A stretch of 64,000 nucleotides of DNA, taken from positions 124,001 to 188,000 of the forward strand of contig NZ_CP054041.1 of the NCBI RefSeq assembly GCF_013282665.1. Reading direction: 5' to 3'. Shown here piece by piece: positions 33,369-43,200 of this stretch (positions within the stretch are counted from its first letter, which is position 1; the number at the start of each line of letters is the position of its first letter). Made by a program: the position numbers and the translations under genes. This stretch comes from Listeria monocytogenes (GTDB taxonomy: Bacteria; Bacillota; Bacilli; Lactobacillales; Listeriaceae). Under the pieces are notes generated by a model, which was not told the DNA's origin, did not search any database, and was given only the letters and a program-made list of their open reading frames with translations.

Positions 33369-35969
33369 TTATTTACGGAAAAGACGTAGTAAAAACGCAC
33401 CAGCTAGCGAGAAGAGACCAAGTCCAACCCACGGCAGACTACTGTTGGTATCTCCAGTTGAAGGAAGATCACTCGCTGAGATAGAAGCTGTTCCATCCGC
33501 GCTATAACCCGAGGAAAGCATTGTTCCCGAACCATTTGAACTCATGTTCGTAACAGTTATGCCTGTACCTCCGTTAGAAGTTCCAGTAGTTCCTCCATTG
33601 GTAGAAGGATTTGTTCCTCCATCGGCATCAGCGTCGGCATCAGCGTCGGCATCGGCGTCGGCATCGGCGTCGGCATCCGCATCGGCGTCGGCATCGGCGT
33701 CAGCATCGGCGTCGGCATCGGCATCAGAATCTACTAATGGTAGGACAGTTACAGCTACATCTTCACTCGTTTTAACTTCATTACCATATTTAGCTGTTAC
33801 TTGAAGATGAATAACATCTCCAGCTTTCAAATTATAATTAGGAATATTAATAGTATAGGTTCCATCTGCATGGATTAAGACATTTCCGATAACAGTACCA
33901 TCTGGAAGAGTTAAATTAATATAGAAAGTTGTTCCAGCTGGTGCATCTGATTGCAATGATTTTAGAAGGGCATTTATATTCATATTTTTATAAATGGAAG
34001 AACCTGTAATGGTTTTAGTCCCTTCGTATATTGGATTTACAGTTGGTTTTTCAACTAAGAAATCTCTCCAGTCGATGTCTACGTCAGCATCCGCATCGGC
34101 ATCCGCATCAGCGTCGGCATCCGCATCCGCATCGGCATCCGCATCCGCGTCGGCATCCGCATCCGCGTCGGCATCCGCATCCGCATCGGCATCGGCGTCA
34201 GCGTCGGCATCCGCATCAGCGTCGGCGTCAGCATCCGCGTCAGCGTCGGCATCAGCATCCGCATCAGCGTCGGCATCAGCATCCGCATCAGCGTCGGCAT
34301 CCGCATCCGCATCAGCGTCGGCATCCGCGTCGGCATCGGCGTCAGCATCAGCATCGGCGTCAGCATCAGCATCCGCGTCGGCATCGGCGTCAGCGTCGGC
34401 ATCGGCGTCAGCATCCGCATCAGCGTCGGCATCGGCGTCAGCGTCGGCATCAGCATCGGCGTCAGCGTCCGCATCGGCGTCAGCGTCGGCATCCGCGTCG
34501 GCGTCAGCATCGGCATCAGCATCGGCGTCAGCGTCCGCATCGGCGTCGGCATCCGCATCGGCGTCAGCATCCGCATCCGCGTCGGCGTCAGCATCCGCGT
34601 CGGCGTCAGCATCGGCATCCGCATCGGCGTCAGCATCGGCGTCAGCGTCAGCGTCCGCATCGGCGTCGGCGTCAGCATCCGCATCCGCATCCGCGTCGGC
34701 ATCCGCATCCGCATCCGCGTCAGCATCGGCGTCGGCATCGGCGTCGGCATCGGCGTCGGCATCCGCATCCGCGTCGGCATCCGCATCCGCATCCGCGTCG
34801 GCATCGGCGTCAGCATCCGCATCGGCGTCAGCATCCGCATCGGCGTCAGCATCCGCATCGGCGTCAGCATCCGCATCCGCGTCGGCATCGGCGTCAGCGT
34901 CGGCATCGGCGTCAGCATCCGCATCCGCGTCGGCATCGGCGTCAGCGTCGGCATCCGCATCGGCGTCAGCGTCCGCATCTGCGTCAGCGTCGGCATCCGC
35001 GTCGGCGTCAGCATCGGCGTCAGCGTCCGCATCGGCGTCGGCATCCGCATCGGCGTCAGCATCCGCATCCGCGTCGGCGTCAGCATCCGCGTCGGCGTCA
35101 GCATCGGCATCCGCGTCCGCATCAGCGTCCGCATCAGCATCCGCATCGGCGTCAGCATCGGCGTCAGCGTCCGCATCGGCGTCGGCGTCAGCATCCGCAT
35201 CCGCGTCGGCATCGGCATCCGCATCCGCGTCAGCATCGGCGTCGGCATCGGCATCGGCGTCGGCATCCGCATCGGCATCCGCATCTCCAACATCCGTAGT
35301 AATAAAACCACGAGCCGCATTGCTATTCAACAAATCAATATCCAAAAGCCCATCACCAGTTCTTGCAGCAAAATCCAATTTCCCATCATTAGCACTAGGA
35401 AGCGCTGTTATGCCAAGCGCAAGTAAATCAATTGTCAAAGTGAATGTAGATACACTACTAACCCCAACTCCCAGTAAATGATTTACTTTGGCACCAATCG
35501 CATTTCTACTAGGATCGATAAAGAAATTACTTGAACTGCTTCCATTAACAGTACCTTGATTAAATAATCCAATACCGCCAATTCCTAAATAAGCAATTTT
35601 ATAATCAATTTTCGTATTTGCTCTTATATTTGGATTACTTAAAATAGAAGAAAGTTCACTTGGTAGTTCAAAGTATGGATAATACGTGGATACCGCACTC
35701 GCACTAACTAATTGATTCCCCGAAAGCGTAATCACTAATTTCCCATTAGAATACTGTGTATTTAGATTAGAATTCCCCAGCAAATCAATGGTCGCTGCAT
35801 CCGCTTGAATACCACTTAGGGCAAATTGGTGATTAAAAGAATCGTAATTCACAGTGACTGGCGCCACCATCATTGTTGTCGTTGTAATAAGCGCAGCAAT
35901 TAATTTTGCTTTTTGCGCTCGCTTTTGGTCTAATCTCCGTTTGTAATCTACACGCTGTTTTTTCATCAT
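33369..35969 (-). CDS. LPXTG surface protein with long Asp-Ala repeats
   Basis: A sortase-anchored wall protein of 866 residues. In order: basic N-region and hydrophobic stretch ([17 protein letters not shown]) as signal peptide; a beta-rich domain (about 60-225); 200 Asp-Ala dipeptides (229-629); an Ig-like domain (about 640-748, with [20 protein letters not shown]); 17 more Asp-Ala units (749-783); a Gly/Ser/Thr linker; LPSTG (835-839); a membrane span and a basic tail LRLFRK. The repeat would make a highly acidic extended stalk, comparable in layout, not sequence, to Ser-Asp stalks of staphylococcal Sdr proteins. AGGGGG precedes ATG 35969. The ligand is unknown. Confidence 0.93.
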   Translation of the reverse strand: MMKKQRVDYKRRLDQKRAQKAKLIAALITTTTMMVAPVTVNYDSFNHQFALSGIQADAATIDLLGNSNLNTQYSNGKLVITLSGNQLVSASAVSTYYPYFELPSELSSILSNPNIRANTKIDYKIAYLGIGGIGLFNQGTVNGSSSSNFFIDPSRNAIGAKVNHLLGVGVSSVSTFTLTIDLLALGITALPSANDGKLDFAARTGDGLLDIDLLNSNAARGFITTDVGDADADADADADADADADADADADADADADADADADADADADADADADADADADADADADADADADADADADADADADADADADADADADADADADADADADADADADADADADADADADADADADADADADADADADADADADADADADADADADADADADADADADADADADADADADADADADADADADADADADADADADADADADADADADADADADADADADADADADADADADADADADADADADADADADADADADADADADADADADADADADADADADADADADADADADADADADADADADADADADADADADADADADADADADADADADADADADADADADADADADADADADADADADADADADADADADADADADADADADADADADVDIDWRDFLVEKPTVNPIYEGTKTITGSSIYKNMNINALLKSLQSDAPAGTTFYINLTLPDGTVIGNVLIHADGTYTINIPNYNLKAGDVIHLQVTAKYGNEVKTSEDVAVTVLPLVDSDADADADADADADADADADADADADADADADADADGGTNPSTNGGTTGTSNGGTGITVTNMSSNGSGTMLSSGYSADGTASISASDLPSTGDTNSSLPWVGLGLFSLAGAFLLRLFRK
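33621..33725 (-). repeat. Short Asp-Ala hexanucleotide block
   Basis: 35 codons alternating GAY and GCN, encoding Asp plus 17 Ala-Asp units, in frame within the surface protein gene. It is separated from the main block by the Ig-like domain. Confidence 0.95.
34083..35285 (-). repeat. Main Asp-Ala hexanucleotide block with 504-bp internal duplication
   Basis: 1203 bases, 401 codons, strict GAY-GCN alternation. It is GC-rich against an AT-rich genome. Ala uses GCG, GCC and GCT; GCA occurs once (34980-34982). A second level of structure is visible: the stretch from 34381 recurs from 34885, offset 504 bases, and continues for several hundred bases with few substitutions and small multiples-of-6 indels. 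An 18-base unit (GCATCCGCATCGGCGTCA on plus) is repeated about four times near 34814-34870. Confidence 0.95.
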
Positions 35970-36412
35970 TTTTCCCCCTTAAAAATCAATCATTCTTGAT
36001 TTTGAAAAATAACTGAAAACAGAATAAAGGTATTTAATTATGTTTTTCCAATAAGCTAACTATTAAGTATCCCCTGAACCTTTATCCAATATCAGATGCC
36101 AACCCATTCAGACAAATGCCCCTCCCTTCGTTTTTGGACCTGACACTAGCTGTTATAACCCGTTAGATAACTTTACTATATAGTATATTTTTAAAATTTA
36201 AAGTAAAAAGTACTAGAACAAAAAAATACTTCAATTCAATTCTTTTAGTCTAAAAGTTACACAAATATGCGTATTTATAGCCTGTTTTTAAACTTTAGCA
36301 CTGTTGTTAGATAGGTATTAAGGCTTATAAAACCAAACTTTACACGAATTATCTTTCAATTGTATACAAATCTTTTTAGAATGGTTCTTCACTTAAGATT
36401 CTATTTGTACGC
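35970..36412 (-). promoter_or_regulatory. Intergenic region upstream of the Asp-Ala repeat gene
   Basis: About 440 bases, A/T-rich, with no convincing gene. A possible promoter is TTTACT, 16 bases, TACTAT on minus near 36212-36185, which would give a leader of over 200 bases. AGGGGG lies just before the start codon. A GGGAGGGG sequence at about 36108-36115 has a TTG nearby, but only a six-codon frame follows. I saw no PrfA box. Confidence 0.4.
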
Positions 36413-36440
36413 AAAAAAAAGCCCTTTTTCAAAGGGCTTA
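36413..36440 (-). terminator. Terminator of the LipA-type phosphatase gene
   Basis: Minus strand AAGCCCTTT, loop GAAA, AAGGGCTT, then T-run of eight. It lies just after the stop at 36447. Confidence 0.9.
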
Positions 36441-36446
36441 CTTTTT

Positions 36447-37343
36447 TTAATAAAGATAGGCTTTTTTTAGTTGTTCTTTTTTCGCGTCGGTTAGTCCAAG
36501 TTTTTCTTTCAAAAAGTTATCCATCGAACCATATTTTGCATCAATTTCATCGAAAGCTGCATTGATATAAGATTCACGAACTTCCATTACGGCTGTCATT
36601 CCATCAATCACTTTTTTATTATCTGTTTTTGCTGCAACGGCTTTTATTGCTTTTTTATTTTCATCGGCACGATATTTGTTCGACAACATATAATCGTCAA
36701 TTACCGTATTTTTATCCACATCTAAAGCTGATAGAACGAGGGCGGTTCCAAATCCAGCTCGGTCTTTTCCAGCTGTGCAGTGCCAAAGAACAGAACCATC
36801 TTGATTGGCTAGTAGTATATCGAAAAATTCTTTATAGGCTTGAATAGAAGTTTCATCTGTAATAAAACTTTTATTGGCATTAATAAGAAATGTTTCTGGG
36901 TTATCCATTTTAGCTAGGCTGGCAGTTAAATCTTGTGTACTTGTAGATGCGCCATTATCTTTCATCACAGAATCGTGCGTATAGTCCACATTTGTGAGTT
37001 TTGGATCTGGTTTGGCTGCGACTTCTGAATTCGTTCGGAAATCAACTATATGAGAAAGATTGTATGTATGAATAAGTTTCTTCTTATCTGAATCACTTAA
37101 GTTGGCGAGTTCGGCACTTCGAATAAGTTTATGTGGCTTAATGGTTAGTCCATCCGTTGTTTTGTATCCACCTAAGTCCCGGACATTTACGGCACCTTCT
37201 AATTTAATTTGGCTGCCCGGTTGGAGTGTTTGTTCGGTTTTAACATTTGCTTCTGCTTTTTCTTCTGACTGCGCCCCGCATCCTCCTAGTAGTATGGTTG
37301 CGCCTAGTATCCCTGCCCCTGTTACTTTTACCCAATGTTTCAT
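36447..37343 (-). CDS. lipA: Secreted lipoprotein tyrosine phosphatase (LipA-type)
   Basis: A 298-residue lipoprotein: signal peptide with lipobox LGGC (Cys about residue 22), then a dual-specificity phosphatase-like domain with NVRDLGGYKT, the general-acid region DFRTNSEV and the P-loop HCTAGKDRAG (Cx5R). Listeria LipA is known as a secreted protein and phosphoinositide phosphatase important in infection. The frame opens at 37544, but AAAGGAGGAG directly precedes ATG 37343. It has its own promoter and terminator and lies between ffh and the repeat surface gene. Confidence 0.92.
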   Translation of the reverse strand: MKHWVKVTGAGILGATILLGGCGAQSEEKAEANVKTEQTLQPGSQIKLEGAVNVRDLGGYKTTDGLTIKPHKLIRSAELANLSDSDKKKLIHTYNLSHIVDFRTNSEVAAKPDPKLTNVDYTHDSVMKDNGASTSTQDLTASLAKMDNPETFLINANKSFITDETSIQAYKEFFDILLANQDGSVLWHCTAGKDRAGFGTALVLSALDVDKNTVIDDYMLSNKYRADENKKAIKAVAAKTDNKKVIDGMTAVMEVRESYINAAFDEIDAKYGSMDNFLKEKLGLTDAKKEQLKKAYLY

Positions 37344-37374
37344 TCTTTCTCCTCCTTTTGTAAGCTTCTTGTAC

Positions 37375-37402
37375 ATTATAGCAACGCAATTTGTTGGTTG
37401 AA
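37375..37402 (-). promoter_or_regulatory. Promoter of the LipA-type phosphatase gene
   Basis: Minus strand TTCAAC (37402-37397), 16 bases, TATAAT (37380-37375). The -10 is perfect; the -35 is weak. Confidence 0.6.
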
Positions 37403-37444
37403 TGAAGGGTTTGTAAAGAAATGATTTTAGGGATGTTAAGGTAT

Positions 37445-37480
37445 GAAAAAAAACCAAAACCCGAAATGGATTTTGGCTTT
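37445..37480 (-). terminator. ffh terminator
   Basis: Minus strand AAGCCAAAATCC, loop ATTTC, GGGTTTTGGTT followed by T-run; one mismatch in the stem. It lies just after the ffh stop. Confidence 0.85.
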
Positions 37481-37485
37481 TGGAA

Positions 37486-38838
37486 TTAAAATGGCATTTT
37501 GAAATTGCCGAATGGATTTTTGCCTTTTTTGCCTTTGCCGCCACCAGTCATTTGCTTCATCATTTTTTTCATTTCAGCAAATTGTTTTAGGAGGCGGTTA
37601 ATTTCTTGAACAGGACGACCGCTTCCGCGAGCAATCCGTTTTCTTCTACTTGCATTAATGATATCTGGATTATCTTTTTCGTTTTTAGTCATTGATTTGA
37701 TAATCGCTTCGATGTGACCAAGTTGCTTATCATCGACATTCATGTTGTCGAGGCCTTTCATTTTGTTCGCCCCTGGCATCATTTTAAGTAGTTCATCTAG
37801 TGGTCCCATTTGTTTTACTTGTTGTAATTGGTCTAGGAAGTCATCTAGCGTCATGCTGTTGTCTTTCATTTTTTGTTCCATAGCTTTCATTTTTTCTGCA
37901 TCCACATCGGTTTGTGCTTTTTCAATAAGGGAAAGCACATCGCCCATGCCGAGAATTCTGGAAGCCATACGATCTGGATGGAAAGTTTCTAGAGCTTCCA
38001 TTTTTTCGCCAGTCGCGATAAATTTAATTGGTTTGCCAGTGACGGAACGAATCGAAAGCGCGGCACCACCACGTGTATCGCCGTCTAATTTGGTTAGCAC
38101 GACACCTGTAATTTCTAATTGTTCGTTGAAGCTTTGCGCCACGTTGACAGCATCTTGCCCCGTCATGGAATCGACAACAAGCAGGATTTCGGTTGGTGTT
38201 GCAATTTCTTTCACTTGTTTTAACTCATCCATTAGCGTTTCGTCAATATGAAGACGACCGGCTGTATCGATAATGACATAGTCTAAATGTTCTTCTTTGG
38301 CTTTAGCAATCGCTTGTTTGGCGATTTCTACCGGGCTTACTTGGTCTCCTAAAGAAAATACCGGCATATCTAATTGCTTGCCAAGTGTTTCTAATTGTTT
38401 GATTGCGGCAGGTCGGTAAATATCTGCTGCGACAAGTAATGGTTTGCGGTTATATTTTTTGCGTAATAAATTAGCAAGTTTTCCGGAAGTCGTTGTTTTA
38501 CCAGCCCCTTGTAAACCTACCATCATAATAACGGTTGGCGGACGGTCCGCTGTTCCGATTTTGCTTTCTTCTCCGCCCATTAAACTTGTTAGTTCTTCTT
38601 GAACGATTTTGATAACTTGTTGACCTGGTGTTAGGCTTTTCATAACGTCTGCGCCGACAGCACGTTCGCTTACTGTTTTAATGAATTGTTTAACGACTTT
38701 AAAGTTAACATCGGCTTCTAGTAAAGCAAGGCGAACTTCACGCATCATTTCTTTTACGTCCGCTTCGTTTACTTTCCCTTTGCCGCGAATTTTGTTCATT
38801 GTTTCTTGGAGTCTTCCAGCTAGTCCTTCAAATGCCAT
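37486..38838 (-). CDS. ffh: Signal recognition particle protein
   Basis: SRP54 GTPase that binds signal sequences of nascent membrane proteins together with 4.5S-type RNA and docks with FtsY. The 450-residue protein has N domain, G domain (GLQGAGKTTTSGKLA, VIIDTAGRL, TKLDGDTRGGAAL) and a Met-rich M domain with the SRP RNA motif GSGRPVQEINRLL and a basic Gly-Lys tail. It follows ylxM by 12 bases and is terminated at once, so unlike in Bacillus it is not joined to rpsP. Confidence 0.98.
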   Translation of the reverse strand: MAFEGLAGRLQETMNKIRGKGKVNEADVKEMMREVRLALLEADVNFKVVKQFIKTVSERAVGADVMKSLTPGQQVIKIVQEELTSLMGGEESKIGTADRPPTVIMMVGLQGAGKTTTSGKLANLLRKKYNRKPLLVAADIYRPAAIKQLETLGKQLDMPVFSLGDQVSPVEIAKQAIAKAKEEHLDYVIIDTAGRLHIDETLMDELKQVKEIATPTEILLVVDSMTGQDAVNVAQSFNEQLEITGVVLTKLDGDTRGGAALSIRSVTGKPIKFIATGEKMEALETFHPDRMASRILGMGDVLSLIEKAQTDVDAEKMKAMEQKMKDNSMTLDDFLDQLQQVKQMGPLDELLKMMPGANKMKGLDNMNVDDKQLGHIEAIIKSMTKNEKDNPDIINASRRKRIARGSGRPVQEINRLLKQFAEMKKMMKQMTGGGKGKKGKNPFGNFKMPF

Positions 38839-38850
38839 GATTCTGGCCTC

Positions 38851-39183
38851 CTAATCGATATTTTTAAGCTGTTCGAGCGTATCTTTCACTTGCTCGTCCA
38901 GAAAATTCTTCTTGGTTAATTGTGCTTCTAATTGATTAAAAAGTTTTTCTCGTTGTTGATATTTTTTTAGCATCCCTAGTTTTTCTTCGTATTTTTCTAG
39001 GCTTTCTTCGGTTCTTTTAATATTATCATAAATGGCTTGTCTACTCACTTCAAATTCTTCAGCAATTTCGCCTAGCGAGTAATCATCCAGGTAATAAAAA
39101 GAAACATAGGCTTTTTGTTTTGTTGTTAGTAATTCCTGGTAAAAATCAAATAATAAATTCATACGGTTTGTCTTCTCAAACAA
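38851..39183 (-). CDS. ylxM: YlxM-family HTH protein
   Basis: A 110-residue helix-turn-helix protein ([33 protein letters not shown], sigma-70 region 4-like) encoded directly before ffh. The YlxM/UPF0122 family is linked to SRP and modulates it in streptococci. It overlaps nothing; AGGAGAGAGG is its ribosome-binding site. It starts the ylxM-ffh transcript. Confidence 0.93.
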   Translation of the reverse strand: MFEKTNRMNLLFDFYQELLTTKQKAYVSFYYLDDYSLGEIAEEFEVSRQAIYDNIKRTEESLEKYEEKLGMLKKYQQREKLFNQLEAQLTKKNFLDEQVKDTLEQLKNID

Positions 39184-39207
39184 GGCATTTCACCTCTCTC
39201 CTTTTAA

Positions 39208-39236
39208 AGGATACGGTGAAATCGCGGGAATGTCAA
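39208..39236 (-). promoter_or_regulatory. ylxM-ffh promoter
   Basis: Minus strand TTGACA (39236-39231), 17 bases, TATCCT (39213-39208). The leader is about 20 bases. Confidence 0.8.
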
Positions 39237-39251
39237 GGAAGGTTAAATAAA

Positions 39252-39290
39252 AGAGAAAAAAGCCAGAATGACGGGTATCATTCGGCTTTC
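39252..39290 (-). terminator. ftsY terminator
   Basis: Minus strand AAAGCCGAATGA, loop TACCCG, TCATTCTGGCTTT, then T-run; one mismatch. It separates the smc-ftsY transcript from ylxM-ffh. Confidence 0.88.
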
Positions 39291-39295
39291 TCTGA

Positions 39296-40282
39296 TTATT
39301 TTTCGTTATCAACCATATCAGCAAATAAGCCATACACATATTCATTTGCATCAAAGGCTTGCAGGTCATCCATTTGCTCCCCAAGACCGACGAATTTTAC
39401 TGGAATGTCTAGTTCATTGCGAATGGCAATAACTATACCACCTTTGGCAGTTCCGTCCAGTTTTGTGAGGATAATACCGGTTACGTCTGTTGTTTCTTTA
39501 AATTGTTTCGCTTGAACGAAAGCATTCTGACCAGTGGTTGCGTCGAGTACTAGTAAAACTTCGTGCGGCGCATTAGGAATTTCGCGCGTAATGACACGCT
39601 TTACTTTTTCTAACTCATTCATTAGATTGACTTTGTTTTGTAAACGGCCAGCTGTATCGCAAAGTAAAACGTCCGCTTTGCGTGCTTTTGCGGCTTGAAC
39701 GGCATCAAACATCACCGCTGCTGGGTCGCTTCCCTCAGCTTGTTTAATGACATCAACGCCGGTGCGCTCGCCCCAAACTTCAAGTTGATCAATGGCACCA
39801 GCTCGGAATGTGTCACCAGCAGCCAGCATCACTTTTTTGCCTTCTTGTTTAAAGCGATGAGCCATTTTTCCGATAGAGGTTGTTTTACCAACCCCGTTCA
39901 CACCAACAAACAAGATAACAGTTAGTCCATTTTCTTCGATATGAAGTGCTTCATCTTCTTTTTCGTCCCCTTGGTAAATCTCAACTAATTTTTCGACAAT
40001 CACTTCTTGGACGTCTTTTGGATCGCTAATGTTTCTAAGTTGAACTTCACGACGCAGTGTATCGACTAGTTCCATAACAGTTTCAAAACCAACGTCGGCT
40101 CCAATAAGGATTTCTTCTAGTTCTTCAAAGAAATCTTCGTCGACTTTACGATAGCGAGCAACCATTTCGTTGATTTTTCCGGAAAAGTTGCCGCGTGTTT
40201 TGGATAAGCCATCTTTAAATTTTCCAGAAACAGAATCTGTTTGCTGGGTAATTTTATCTTTTAATTTTTTAAAAAAGGTCAT
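39296..40282 (-). CDS. ftsY: Signal recognition particle receptor
   Basis: Membrane-associated SRP GTPase of 328 residues. The NG domain has GVNGVGKTTSIGKMA, LLCDTAGRLQ and TKLDGTAKGG. The N-terminal charged A domain is short, as usual in Firmicutes. It lies 14 bases after smc, an arrangement also found in Bacillus (rnc-smc-ftsY). Confidence 0.98.
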   Translation of the reverse strand: MTFFKKLKDKITQQTDSVSGKFKDGLSKTRGNFSGKINEMVARYRKVDEDFFEELEEILIGADVGFETVMELVDTLRREVQLRNISDPKDVQEVIVEKLVEIYQGDEKEDEALHIEENGLTVILFVGVNGVGKTTSIGKMAHRFKQEGKKVMLAAGDTFRAGAIDQLEVWGERTGVDVIKQAEGSDPAAVMFDAVQAAKARKADVLLCDTAGRLQNKVNLMNELEKVKRVITREIPNAPHEVLLVLDATTGQNAFVQAKQFKETTDVTGIILTKLDGTAKGGIVIAIRNELDIPVKFVGLGEQMDDLQAFDANEYVYGLFADMVDNEK

Positions 40283-40296
40283 TTTGTCTACTCCTT

Positions 40297-43200
40297 TTAT
40301 TTAATGAGTTCGGCTGTTTCTTCTAAGCGAACTGATACTAATTTGGAGACACCGGACTCTTGCATGGTAACACCGTATAATACGTCGGCTTCTTCCATTG
40401 TTCCTTTACGATGCGTGATAACAATGAACTGCGTGCCGGACTCAAATTGCTTCAAGTAACGGCTGAATCGTGTAACGTTGGCTTCATCTAGTGCCGCTTC
40501 TACTTCATCCAAAATACAGAATGGTACTGGGCGAACGCGAATGATAGCAAATAGCAATGCAATCGCCGTTAGCGCACGTTCTCCGCCAGAACGAAGCGAT
40601 AAGTTTTGTAATTTTTTCCCAGGTGGTTGAACGACAATATCAATCCCAGTTGTTAGGAGATTTTCTGGATCAAGGAGCACCAGTTCCGCGCTACCTCCAC
40701 CAAATAGCTCCGGGAAAACAATTGCAAATTCGGTTTTAATTGCTTCAAAACTTTCACTAAAACGAATTTTCATTTCTTCATCCATTTCGTCCATAACTTT
40801 AAAGAGGGTTTCTTTTGCAGCAAGTAAATCCGCTTGTTGCCCATTTAGGAAGTCAAAACGTTCTTGGATACGCTCGAATTCTTCGATAGCGCCAATATTG
40901 ACGATACCTAGTTCATCAATAGAACGTTTTAATAAGCGAACTTTCGAACGAGCTTGTTCAGTATTTACTTCTGGCAAGATTTTTTCTTCTGCTTGCTCTG
41001 GTGTTAGTAAATAAGCTTCTTGCAAACGGTCAATTCGGTTCGTAATGTCTACTTCTAAACGTCCAATACTGATTTCTGCATTATTTTTTTGCTCTACATA
41101 AAAACTGATTTGATTATTTTTTTGTGTTAACTCGGCTTCTAGTAGTTCTAATTTTTCTTGTAGTTCAGCGCGAGCTTGTCTTGTTTGCGTAAGTTTTTCG
41201 CTTGTTTCAGCCTTATCTTTGCGCAGTTCTTCAATGGATTTTCTGGCTGATTCTTCGCTTGTATGAACGCTAGTTAAGTTGGTTTTTAAGGAAGCTAGTT
41301 TTTGTTCAGCCGCTTCTTTTTGTTCGTAATTTTCATGTAGCGTTGTCGTTACTCGCTCGACGGCTTCTGTAGCTGATTGAAGTTGCTCTCGTTTAGCGGC
41401 GATTTGCGCTTTTAAGGATGACAGACTTTCTAAATCTGCTGCACGTTTGCTTTCTAATGCTTTGCTTGAACTTGTCATCGCCTTAATTTCTTCATCAGTT
41501 GCTTCGATTTGTTTCGCGATTTCGACTTGTTCATGTAGTAAAGTTTCTTTTCGCTCCAGTAGTTTGTTTAATTCTTCGCTACCGTCTGCTTTTTCAATAT
41601 CATATAATTGTAGTTGTTTATTAAAACGCTCTAGATTCTCGGTTTCTCGGTCTAATTTCCCAAGTAATTCTTTTTCTTGTAAACGTAAATTTTCACCGAT
41701 TCCTCGTGTTTCTTCTAATTCTTCGCGTTTTTTCGCCATGCTATCTTTCGCAAGTTGCACTGCGGATTCCATTTCACGAGTGGCTTCGTTTAACTCGGCA
41801 ATTTTCTCTGCTAATTGGCCTAACTCATGTTTTCTCGTTAAAATAGACGACTTTCCGCCTTTGGTTGCTCCACCAGTCATCGAACCACCGGCATTCACTA
41901 CGTCCCCTTCCAGTGTCACAACGCGATACCTAAAGTTAACTAAACGAGCGAGCGTATTCGCTCCTTTCAAATCTTTCGCCAAAATCGTTGTACCTAGCGC
42001 ATTCAAAATGACCGGAGAAACTTTTTCATCAAAAGAAATGACTTCACTTGCAAGCGCGATAAAAGCAGGTTGGTTGCTTAAAGCGTTTTTCGTTGCGGCT
42101 GGAAGTTCACGAGGTTGAATAGTCGAAAGTGGTAAGAAGGTTGCACGGCCACTTTTTGTTTTCTTCAAGAAACTAATAGCTTCGCGAGCAACGCGGTCAT
42201 CTTCTACGACAACGTTCTGCGCACTTGCCCCGAGCGCTGTTTCCATAGCTTGTTGGTATTTCGCAGGTATTTCTACTAGTTCTACTAACGCACCTAAAAT
42301 CCCTGGAATTTCTTTTTTCGCTTTTAAAACTTCCCGGACACCTTGGAAAAAGCCAGCATAATCATCCGCCAACTCCTCTAATGTTTCCTTCCGCGATTTC
42401 ATTTGTTGCACTGTTTCATAATGTTTATAAAGTGCGCGTTCTTGTGTCCCAAAAATCGCTTCTTGTTTCGCTAAAGTTTGCTGTACTTCACGGTAAATTT
42501 CCATCTGTTCCGTAAGCTCACTTTGGATTTTTGTTAAATGTGTTTTGGTTGTTTCGATTTGCGATAGCATATCTTTTCTATCATCGACATGATGACTATT
42601 TTCTAAGTCTAATTTGTCAATTCGACTATTGATTTGCCCAATTTGGCGCTCAATATAACCTAAATCATTATTAATGGTCGTCTGCGTGTGACGTAGATCA
42701 ATATAATCACTTTTGCGGTTTTCGATTGCTTCTTCGGATAAATCATCGTATTTGGCAAGTGTCGCTTCTAGCTCTTTTTTCGCTTTGACAGCCATTTCAA
42801 GCGCTGTTTCTTTTTCGAGTTTTGAATTGCTAAGTACTTCTTTTTGTTCTTCTAAAGCCGCAATTTTTTCCGTAATTGCCGCCAATGTTTCTGCGTAGAC
42901 TTGTTCATTTTCGCTACTATGCTTTTTACGTTCTAATTGAAGATTCCGTTCCCCTTCTAGTTGTTCCAGCTTCTCCGTTTCAACTAAAAGGCGTTCTTGT
43001 AAATTATCTAGCGCAATATCTGTTTCATTAAGTGCTTGTTTTTCACGTGAAATAACTGCTTCTTCCGCGTGTAATTCTTCGCGTAACTTGATTAATACAG
43101 TCTGATTTTCACCAAATTCTTTACGCACTTCGGCTAGTTTTTCTGTTAAAGAACTAATTTCGCTCGCCAGTAAAGTCACTTCGTATTTTTCTAGTTCTTC

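Noticed and set aside
33994..35481. Long open frames opposite and beside the Asp-Ala repeat, up to 495 codons, reading Ala-Ser, His-Arg-Pro or Met-Arg-Thr-Pro patterns
   Set aside because: A strict hexanucleotide repeat without stop codons keeps all six frames open. Only the minus-strand frame has a signal peptide, Ig-like domain and LPXTG anchor.
36095..36120. GGGAGGGG followed by TTG upstream of the Asp-Ala repeat gene
   Set aside because: The frame ends after six codons. It could be a leader peptide, but nothing supports translation.
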